Source: Rhopalosiphum padi
Taxonomy: Eukaryota > Arthropoda > Insecta > Hemiptera > Aphididae
DNA length: 64,000 nt
Reading direction: 5' to 3'
NCBI RefSeq assembly: GCF_020882245.1
Contig: NC_083598.1
Coordinates: forward strand, 62,161,858 to 62,225,857
Shown here piece after piece: positions 37,750-47,083 of the stretch (position 1 is its first letter; each line of letters begins with the position of its first letter). The translations under genes and the position numbers were made by a program. The notes beneath the pieces are model-generated. The model was not told the DNA's origin. It saw only the letters and a list, made by a program, of their open reading frames with translations, and made no database searches.

Positions 37750-40700
37750 AACGAATGATGCCTGTATTTAAAGCTAAAATGATCAAATAATATAAATATA
37801 ATAATAACATACATTATAATATGAAACTCATTTCTCTGCTTGTCCGGTGCATTATACAGACAATTTCACTACATTTATGCGTAGAGCAACACATTAATGA
37901 TAATAATATAATATTACAATGTCTAATCGACAGTGTTTTAACATGTTAAATTGCTAACTGCACTTAAACTTGACACTCGATGTAGTATACCGTTAGTCGA
38001 GAACATAATAATATATAGCTGAATTGATATTTTTTGTTAAAAGTCTTTTGAATGTTAAGTATTATAGGTACTAATTATGTTCTTTTTTGTTTGATAATTA
38101 TTATCGTTTTAAAGTTTTATAAGTATTGAAAAAATAAATGATAATATTATACATAACTAAAAATTAGTTAGTGTTGATTGAGTGACGAGTGTATTGGTAC
38201 ACTTAAAATCATATTATATCGTTTTAGTGCGTAAAATGTGTAGCCGCCCAACAATTCGCTATTCGTCTTTGTATGTAATTTGCAATATTTGCATTGCCAT
38301 CATATAATATATTATACTGGTCGTCTGTGCATCGACCTCGTGTGTTATCGTCGAACAGGACGACTGCAACATGGAGAAAATGCTGCAATAAGTCAGTGGC
38401 GTCATTCAATTTTTTTTTTTACTACGCATGGCGTATAAAGCAGGCCGTTTTAAGCGCAAAATACTATCAATTTTTCAGGCCAATCAATTAATAAAGTGGT
38501 TCTAATTACTACAATATTGGGTTTTAAATAAGCAAATTCATACCCTGCACGGTACAAATGACGCCACTGCAATAAGTAAGCTTATTATGTCGGTATAAGT
38601 CAACTACGCACTTTATTCGGCCACCCAAAGACTTTTGCGGCATGGTGGTCAGGGCCGTCGTTACGATTTGCAAGGCCTTAGGCAATATCTAAATTACGAA
38701 ATGTGCGGCCCTTTAATTTATTGTAGGATAAAACCAATAAAATTTCCTATCAATAATAGTAATAATACTATGGAAATCAAAAGCGTGAATAGAGTTTAAC
38801 ATTTAAGGAGCATAGCCCTCTGACTATTTACCTACGTCTATATGACCAAAAATGTGTAATTATACCTAATATCTCTGTAGAATTAAATCCAACAAATGAT
38901 TACTCAAAGTTGATTATGTTAAGTCAGTTAGGACATCTTCTTTCATGTATGTATAAAAAAAATAATTTATATTATAATAAACAAATATAAAAAGTATATA
39001 TAAAGCTATTCTATAGCTAATAGCTATTAATATCTATGTGCATACAGCACGGCGTATTGCCGTACTGGTTAGCGATAATATTATTATGTTATCTTGACGT
39101 GGCACTGGAAGGAGTGTGAGCGGTAGGCCAAAAGACGTCTACAACGATAATAATAAACTGAAAAATATAATGATTTAGATGGGTACTGCATTAAAATTAA
39201 ATACACTACAATACCCAATATAAATTAAAACCCGACAGCATAATATTTTTCATCATACAAATTACAAATATACATTATACATATTATAATCATTGCATTA
39301 AAAAAATAATAAAATTCAAAGCTAAAAAATGTATTATTATGAATAATATTTTGTTATGAAGTGCGAATTGCGAGGCCCCTACAAGCGCGAGGCCCTAGGC
39401 ACATGCCAGCGCTGCCTACCCTTAACGACGGCCCTGATGGTGGTTATAGCTGTGAAAACGCGGTTAAAGACGCCGCCCGACTACAGTAAGTACCAAATAT
39501 TACGGTGATAGTGGCACGGCTGCAGGCACGTTACGGCGGCGGCGAAAATTTTTCACAGGTCAGCGTTGCAGTGGTCAACAGGAATCCCAATCAAATTACC
39601 GGCCGATGAGGCCACAGCCACAGTCAGGATATTTATAATAATACGAGTATAATATATATATATATATGGATATCGTTCAATACCATCGTGCCACCGCAAT
39701 TTGACATCGTCACTGAAAGACTCAAAAACCTGCTGACCATTGGTCGTGAGTTTCCGTAATCCCATATCACACGATATTTGATTTATTTGTATTTGTTTTA
39801 CTTTTAAAATATATCTTGGTGAGATGTCTCCTACGTCCTACACCGACATTGTATTTTTTTACGATCTCAAAATACCTTTTGCGATTTGGATCGGCTTCTT
39901 TATCGGTCACTGTATTATTTTTATGCGTCCCCGATTGCGTTCGGCCGTTCGTCAGCCTCCGCTCGCGTTGCGACGCGTAAAACGTCGTACACCACCAGGC
40001 CTTTTTTATATTGACGTGCGTCCGAGTGTGCCACCACTTCGCGGCAACCTACTCGGTGTTAAACGCTTCAGTACGTTTTTAATATTTTTATCTTTGTTGT
40101 CCGACTTTTTCGCCGGTTGTTCCATCGCCGCACGCCACATTCTCTGTCGCTTGTCGTTACCTTTGTACGCGCAATGCGACGTTTCGTCTCCATCAATCAG
40201 TCGGTCATATTGTTCAGTAACGATTAATTGTCGTAAATGAGTAACGATTGCCATAACTGCTGTATTGCTGTCATCGAGACAGCATCGCTTTCCACTCCGA
40301 TACCGCTGGCCATCATCGTCGTCGGGCCGCTCGATTGTAAAAGGCGGGTATCGTTCGGCTGTCCGTCATGCACAAGAGTCTAACGCGTCTATATATACGA
40401 GCGTGCGACACCCGTGAACTCGTCACACGACGGGGTGCCGGAGAACGTATACGTTGGTGATTTTTCGCCAAACTCCGTAGTGCCTCCTCCTTTTCGTACT
40501 CCCGATCCTGCATCGCCGCAGTCGCCATAATATGCGATGGTTTCACCTGAGAACCACAATTTTACGTATGTCGTCGGTTCGCCAACAGTGACATTGTATA
40601 TCTTTGTGTAATTCCACGCTGTTTACGTTAACGCTGCCAAGATGCCGGCCGTTGCTATATCAATCACCATAATATATACGTATAACTGATTACAATATTA
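37750..40700. repeat. Composite GC-rich repeat, copy C (most complete, with a later hAT MITE inside)
   Basis: Its left part (ACGAATGATGCCTGTATTTA) matches copy B, its middle (38013-38649, 39437-39880) matches copy A, and its right part (39880-40680) matches both. A 787-bp MITE at 38650-39436 interrupts it. The GC-rich right half contains overlapping open frames on both strands (39824-40240 plus, 40006-40254 minus). Neither shows a known domain, and the 28-base difference from copy B argues against coding constraint. It is followed, after about 280 bp, by a tandem array, as copy A is after about 1.2 kb. Confidence 0.75.
38650..39436. mobile_element. hAT-type MITE with perfect 8-bp target duplication
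   Basis: The octamer ATGGTGGT flanks it at 38642-38649 and 39437-39444. Terminal inverted repeats are CAGGGCCGTCGTTACG on the left and TTAACGACGGCCCTG on the right, with subterminal GCAAGGCCTTAGGCA and GCGAGGCCCTAGGCA. CAGGG ends and an 8-bp duplication are typical of hAT. No transposase frame. Confidence 0.9.
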
Positions 40701-40979
40701 TACAAAATAGTTAATATGATACCGCGGCATTTTATATAGATAATTTAGCAGCACCTCTGTAGTGAGCACATACAATATTATTATTATTATTATTTAAAGT
40801 ATTATACTTATTATTGTCTATACACTATATACACGATTTTTATTGTTTAATATAAACATATCTTGTTATTTACATTTTATTTGACAACCTACAGTAGAAT
40901 AATAATTAAAAGTAAACAATACATTATTTCAAATTTTTATTGGTGTTTGGATGAAGTATAAACTAGATGTGATATCGTT

Positions 40980-41795
40980 TTTCGCCTACAAATCCAAATA
41001 TACGTCTTTTTCAGGGGGAACGGTATTTGCGATTATTCTAAAAACGATGTAGCGTGCTCAAGGCACCGTTTGCACTTCTTTTCATATCAATAAAGTCACG
41101 AAAATCTAAAAATTTAATACCTAACGCATTGATAACCGTTTTTTTGAAAAAAAGTCGTATGCCAATTTTCGAGGTGAAGGATGTATTTTTGAACTCCGAA
41201 ACTTTACACGCGTCGTTAGGTATGTAGCCAAAACATTTATGCTCGAAAAAACACTAAATAATCAATAATTTTTTTTTATTATTACTAAGGCCCCTGTAGT
41301 TTTTAATCGTTTTTCACCTAAAAATCCAAATATACGTCTTTTTCAGTGGGAACGGTATTCGCGATTATTCTAAAAACGTTGTAGCGTGCTCAAGACACCG
41401 TCTGCATTTCTTTTCATATCAATAAAGTCACGAAAATCCAAAAATTGTATACCTAACGATACTGAAAACTGTTTTTTTGAAAAAAAGTCGTATGCCAGTT
41501 TTCGAGATGAAGGATGTATTTTTGAACTCCGAAACTTTACACGCGTCATTAGGTATGTAGGCAAAACATTTTATGCGCGAAAAAACACTAAATAATCAAT
41601 AATTATTTTTTTATTATTACGGCCCCTTACGCTTTTTGTCGTTTTTCACCTACAAATCCAAAAATACGTCTTTTTCAGGGGAACAGTATTCGCGATTATT
41701 CTAAAATCGTTGTAACGTGCTCAAGACACCGTCTGCATTTCTTTTCATATCAATAAAATCACGAAAATCCAATTTAGTGTATTTGGCATTTGCTA
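40980..41795. repeat. Tandem repeat array, 332-bp period
   Basis: Two full units and a third partial unit. The marker AATCCAAATATACGTC or its variant falls at 40991, 41323 and 41655, exactly 332 bp apart each time. Units share TTTTTCAGGGGGAACGGTAT, ATTCTAAAAACGTTGTAGCG, TTCTTTTCATATCAATAAAG and TATGTAGCCAAAACATTT. Identity between units is high, so the array is younger or better homogenised than the related one at 22220-23030. No coding frame spans a unit. Confidence 0.9.
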
Positions 41796-42084
41796 TTGCA
41801 TAATAGCTCAGCTGAGATTTCAGTTTATCGGCCAATTGGCAATGGCCCAGTAAATTTACGTTGTGACACCAGGTAAATAATAAATATAGGAATTAGGAAT
41901 TCTACAAATAAATTTTTAATCGTTAGATATTTTATTCAGTACCTACGTTGGTATATAAATTACAATGTAAACTTTACATGATCATGATATAAATTACATC
42001 ATAGAAGATGTGGTCTTAATGGTCTTAGCTCTTATAGTTAAGAGGATTCGATCTCGTGATTTTTTGTTTTTGTCTAATGCTGAT

Positions 42085-42525
42085 TAACGTATGCGTGACA
42101 TAGGATTTTAGACGGATCCAATGCCAATCATACCAATTGATCCAATGAAGCAATAAGTATTCTAAAAACAGATTTGATTTTGTCGTCGAGTCTACTTGAA
42201 ATTGACCTTCCCAGATTTTGGACTTTTTGATTTTAACTTCTTCAAAAATTGAAATACGACAATTTTTAATTACTCTTTTTTAACATAATTTTTTTAGTAA
42301 TTTGGAGGAAAATATCTTAGATATTAGATCTTAGATATATATATCTTAGATGTTAGAAAGTATCTTCCAAATAGACTTGACGGCAAATTCAAATTGTTTT
42401 CAGAATTTTTATCGCTTCATTAGATGAATTGGTATGTTTGCAACACGATTAAAGATATACTGGTTACACAACTGTTATATAAAATAATACGAATTTGTGG
42501 CTCCTTCCGTTATGTCACGATAAGG
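42085..42525. repeat. Long imperfect inverted repeat (fold-back element)
   Basis: The left arm includes ACCAATTGATCCAATGAAGC and TTTTGTCGTCGAGTCTACTT. The right arm holds their inverted counterparts GCTTCATTAGATGAATTGGT and AATAGACTTGACGGCAAATT. Outer pieces GCGTGACATA and TATGTCACG also pair. The loop near 42230-42330 is AT-rich. It is probably an old fold-back MITE; target duplications were not found. Confidence 0.6.
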
Positions 42526-42654
42526 CTTCCAACTAATGTATGTAGAATTAATGCTTGGCGATTCTAGCGGAAACGTACGATAACTAACAGTTATCATATA
42601 TTCAATATTATCTTTAATCGTGATAAAAACTAGTATAAGGTCTATGATAATAAC

Positions 42655-42680
42655 CACGGCTTTAGATATCTAAAGCCGTG
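42655..42680. repeat. 26-bp perfect palindrome between 8-bp direct repeats
   Basis: CACGGCTTTAGAT is immediately followed by its exact reverse complement. The octamer ATAATAAC stands on both sides (42647-42654 and 42681-42688). The arrangement resembles a transposon excision footprint with a filled palindrome, or a cruciform/protein site. Confidence 0.85.
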
Positions 42681-42827
42681 ATAATAACTGTAAAATAATA
42701 AAATATAAATAAGTATTCTAAAATTGTATTTGTCATAGGCCACAGCTTATAAATTAAACTTACCAACATAGTACGTAATCACATATGATTAATATATAAC
42801 GGTCTTAAACGCTTAACAGATTTAAGT

Positions 42828-44943
42828 ATGTCATCAGAAGTAAGTAATAGTCAGTATTTAAATTTTAGTACCTATTTTTTATTATTAGCTACCTTGTATA
42901 AATTGACTTTATAAAACCATTAAAAATTAAGAATTTTTATAATTTATTCCTCGATTTATTCTTAATAGGACCCCATACCCGCATGAGTTGTCTCTGTCTT
43001 ACTAACGTACATCATAACAAATTTTTGTTCAGCAGAATACATTTTGTGATGTCAGCTTTAATATTAGAGTAAATTTACCTAATATCAAATTTAAAGATAA
43101 GAATATTATCTAGGCAATGACATATGCTTTTATTTTTTAATGATATTATTATTTTAAAGTGAGTTACAGCTATGCAAAATATTACAACTTTAAAATATCC
43201 ATACTTAGATCAAATCAATAAAATGAATGAATATGATCAATAAAATCATATGTCATTGTCTAGATAATATTCTTAACTTTAAATTTGATAATAGGTAAAT
43301 TAACTCTAATATAAAAGCTAACATCACAAAATGTATTCTACTGAACGAAAATTTGTTTTGATGTACGTTAGTAAGTCAGAGACAACAAATGCGGGTATGG
43401 CGTCCTCTTAATATAATATAGGTACTTATAGACTTATTATTAAGTTCTACTGTAGTCTGTAAGTGACCTCTTAAAATTAATTTTTATTTTCATTATTATC
43501 AGATAATGATTTAGGTATAACTTAAATATAATTAGGTAACTAATTTTTTAGGTGCTGAAGATATTTAAGTTGTTAGTTCACAAATTTTACTCTGTAAATT
43601 GCTATTTATGTATATTAATATTTGAATTTAATATTATGCATAATATTATGTTTCAGAATGTGGTAGATCAACTATGCAATAAACAAATCAATGTTATAAA
43701 TGAAGACAAACTTCCAGAAAGTTGCAAAATGTCACTTTTAGATAATGAACACTCTTCTGAAAATATAAACTGTGCTGATAAATTAAATTTGACTAATACT
43801 CAAGAAAAAAATAATTTTAAAACATCTGCTATGTTAACAAGTATAGATAATAACAAAATAACTAATACAGTACATGACTCAAATCAATTAAATCAAGAAG
43901 AGTGTAAATTTTTAATAGATAAAATAAATTCTAATGAATCTAATTTGAATAGTCAAGATGAAAACTTATTATTAGAATTGGTGAAAAGAATGAACGAAAA
44001 TGTTAGTTCAGAAGTATTAGAAATAGATACCCAACAATTTATGGAATTAAATTTATGCAAAGCTGTCCAACAACTAAATGAAATTTCACCATCAATAAAT
44101 TTAGATAGTACTAAGACACACACTATTAAACAAATAGATTTAGAAAATTCAACTGTAATTCCAGTGCTACCTTTGATTAATGAATTAATAAATTCGGAAA
44201 CAAAAAACAATAATTCAATTATTGTTGATGATTCAAAGAAATCAGAAAAGTTTAATCATCCATCTTCTAAAACTGATCCTGAATTTCCTATTCAAGATCA
44301 ATATGTTGAATTTCCGGATGAAGACCAAGATGCAGAAATAATTGCATTTCGAGCTATGTGTGAGGCAATGTTAAAAATTGGAACGATCGATAACAATATA
44401 AAAGATGATAATAAGATAATTGTGAGTTGTTTCAATAGTATGGAATATGAACCGAGTACATCTAAATTAAATTCTAGTGCTTATGATATTTCAAAACATT
44501 TAAAACGAAAAAGACATCAAATCAATAATTTAAAGATCTATTCATCGGATGATAGTTATAGTTCACCTGAATATTCAAATGAACTTTCACCAAAACGATA
44601 TAAATATAAAAGCAAAAAAACAAAAAGTATTTTTTTACAGAATAATTTAAAAATTAATTCTAAATGTGACTCAGCTACAACTATAATTCAACCAGAAAAT
44701 GTAGAGAAAATCAAATTATCTAATTTAACATATGAAGATAAAGAGCTTAATTGTATGATAACTAAAAATCTACTGCCAAAAGTTCAAAATGATTTGAAGT
44801 GCAAAAAAATAAATGATGATTCATTGAAACAAAACAATTTTTTAAAAGAAAATCAGACAATATTTTATTATTCACCTGCTGGAAAAGTGCACAATGATAT
44901 GTTAAATTTTATTAAAAACAAAGATTGTCATTCAATTCAATGA
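42828..44943 (+). CDS. Unrecognised Asn/Ser-rich protein, probably nuclear; last exon certain, first exon tentative
   Basis: A long open exon ends at 44943. It is open from 43552, but the best start is the acceptor TATGTTTCAG ending at 43656, after which codons read NVVDQLCNKQ (429 codons to the stop). A tentative first exon, 42828-42839 (ATG TCA TCA GAA then GTAAGTAAT), joins in frame at phase 0, predicting about 432 aa starting MSSENVVDQL; an acceptor at 43551 would also be in frame. The protein is rich in Asn, Ser, Lys and Asp, has an acidic stretch (EFPDEDQDAEI) and two basic clusters suited to nuclear import (HLKRKRH; SPKRYKYKSKKTK). No known domain is seen, and it could be a fast-evolving regulatory or chromatin protein. 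MITE copy 2 lies in the proposed intron. Confidence 0.55.
42962..43411. mobile_element. Fold-back MITE, family M1, copy 2
   Basis: Arms match copies 1 and 3: left CCCGCATGAGTTGTCTCTGT, right CAGAGACAACAAATGCGGGT, with the outer CGTCCTCTTAA at the right edge. The loop is longer than in copy 1 and shares GTGAGTTA and the AAAATATTACAACTTTAAAA segment with copy 3 in inverted arrangement. It lies between the tentative first exon and the long exon of the unrecognised gene. Confidence 0.85.
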
Positions 44944-45440
44944 TTTATATATATTATCTAGAAATTATTACTTTATAAGTTAATTTTTATTTATTAATAT
45001 ATTATTGTTACAAATTATATAATTATAAAGTTAATAAGTAATAATAGAAAAAAATATTAACTGAATATAAAACATATTCACTTTTTTTTTTAATTTACTG
45101 CATTAATTATTATAATCTGATTTTAACATTGACGTGCTTCAGATTACAATCATGAATTCATGATTATTAAATGATACCATTCAATTTTTATAAGTTTGAT
45201 TTAATAATGATATACTTTTTTTGTACCTAATTTTTATTATGATTGGTTTCTATGTTTATTGCAGACATAATATTATATGTATTATATATGTATTTATTTT
45301 AATTTTATGGTTTTTTCGATACGATCACTACAGGGTTAAAAAGAAATTTATTAATTGTTAGTAAAATAATGAACTTTGAAGAAATTAATAAATAATAATG
45401 ATTTAAAAAAACCTGAGAATCTCGAAAGTCTTATATGCCC
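44944..45440. other. 3' flank of the unrecognised gene
   Basis: AT-rich sequence without a recognisable exon; it presumably includes the 3' UTR. Confidence 0.4.
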
Positions 45441-45511
45441 GGGGACCAAATGTCCAATAACTCTCTGGGACGAAACGTCCTATCTTAATAATTGCCGGGG
45501 ACGAAACGTCC
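45441..45511. repeat. Three tandem GGGACNAAACGTCC-type palindromes
   Basis: GGGGACCAAATGTCC (45441), GGGACGAAACGTCC (45467) and GGGGACGAAACGTCC (45497) occur within 71 bases. Each is an imperfect dyad of GGAC and GTCC arms. They could be part of a short transposon end or a cluster of protein-binding sites. Confidence 0.7.
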
Positions 45512-45803
45512 GCGATTCTCACTACAGATATATAAAAATACAAGCATATAGATTAGATTAATTTTTCATATAATCCGTGATATTATTTATAAATTATTAT
45601 ATAGGTTTTCCGTATTACGTATAAAACTATAGACCATGAATGGCATAAATGTATTCCTGGGCCGGAATAAGATGACCAGTTGCGCACTATGGGCGTAGTT
45701 CTAAAGTTTAGACTAAACAACTATTTCAGGGGCGGTGGGACGCACAAGGACAAGGTACGATTGTACGAACATTTCTTTACAGTCGCTACTCGCTACTATA
45801 GAG

Positions 45804-46059
45804 AAGTGGTCTGCAACCGACGGCCCGTGCAGGCATGTATACGCCCGCTTTAAATTCTAGAAAGACAATTTTTAATAAAAAATAAAGACAAATTTTTTTT
45901 TATACCTAAATTTTATTATTTTAAAGTTTTTTTATAGTAAATAATTTAAGAATATAAAATTTTTATTTTTATCCGGCCCGTAAACTTTTTAGTTTGTGAA
46001 TGTGGCCTCAAAGTCCAAAAAGGTTGCCGTCTTGGCGACTGCCGAAGTGCCGACCACTG
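45804..46059. mobile_element. hAT-type MITE with perfect 8-bp target duplication
   Basis: CTATAGAG occurs at 45796-45803 and 46060-46067. The ends AAGTGGTCTGCAACCGACGG and CGACCACTG are inverted relatives of the CAGTGGTC-type hAT terminus; the first base of the left end appears mutated. An inner GGTTGCCG pairs with GCAACC. It is 256 bp and non-coding, about 1 kb upstream of VPS52. Confidence 0.85.
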
Positions 46060-46249
46060 CTATAGAGTATTGAGTACAGACTACAGACTACAGACTATGC
46101 CGACTATACAGATTACATAACAATCTAAAACCAGCTGCGCGAAAACAGACATAAATACCTCCGCCGATTACTGATTAGTTTTACCGTGCTAGTGTGGTAC
46201 ACCACACTGGTACAGTCGGTACAGATCATATTGATCATAAAGTATAGAT

Positions 46250-46465
46250 ATGGGGTCCCTAATTAATATTTTTGAAGGGCCACATTAGGGATCTGAAAAA
46301 TTTTCACGGGCCATCAAAATTCTAAGTACATATTTACATTATTTAAAAACTAATAATATTTTACAAAAATAATAATTTACAATAATAACACATATAATGT
46401 TGTCGTAATAATGTGTTATTTATTATGTTTGCGGACCGCCATTTGGTGACCCATGCCCCGTGGTA
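46250..46465. mobile_element. Possible second MITE upstream of VPS52
   Basis: The ends ATGGGGTCCCTAA and GACCCATGCCCCGTG are loosely inverted, and both are flanked by TATAGA-like sequence. The interior has AGGGCCACATTAGGGATCTG and CACGGGCCATC. No exact target duplication, so this is tentative. Confidence 0.35.
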
Positions 46466-47083
46466 TAGAATATAGATGAAGATGGACCTCTAAGTCGTAC
46501 CGCATTTTCAAAATAATTATTCTGTAATCTGTTGTACACTGATACTATCAGTTATCACAGATAATAACTTAAAAAGAAGATAATAAAAAAATTAAATTTT
46601 ATTATCTGTGTAGTGTGCTTAAATCAATCACAACAGCTGTGCTACTGTCACAGCATAATTATTATTAAATGGGAATAATTTTCATATAATCTTTGCCACT
46701 GTGCTACCAGTGCTACTGTAGTATACTATATGATAGGATGTAGTATTGTACTTATCATCGGTTCGGTACGACTACAGTACGATAACACGACGTTACTCAT
46801 TACTGTATAGATCCACGTATATAAATAGTATATTGTTCTATGCTTTGCTTTTAGGTATTTACTATTTAGTATTTGTTATTGAAAACTAAATTACATTGTA
46901 CGATTTGTACGTGAAATTCTTTAATACATTTTAAACTTATTATTACAATCTAAATCCCTTGTCATATCATTAATTCATACTTATTATTAATTTCTTTTTA
47001 CATAATGTGTGTTTACGATTGAAATGATTGAATTATATTATCATTACGTTTTTTAATTTTTTAAATTTCGTGCTTACATTGAA
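46466..47083 (+). promoter_or_regulatory. Upstream region and 5' UTR of VPS52
   Basis: No gene lies between the MITEs and the VPS52 start. The region carries the promoter by position; no convincing TATA box or initiator was singled out. Confidence 0.3.

Noticed and set aside
43552..43656. Upstream part of the long open frame (MLKIFKLLVHKFY...)
   Set aside because: It reads like translated AT-rich intron and ends exactly at a good acceptor (TATGTTTCAG), so it is probably not coding.
45376..45561. 61-codon frame covering the three GGGAC dyads
   Set aside because: Low-complexity frame created by the repeated motif; no homology recognised.
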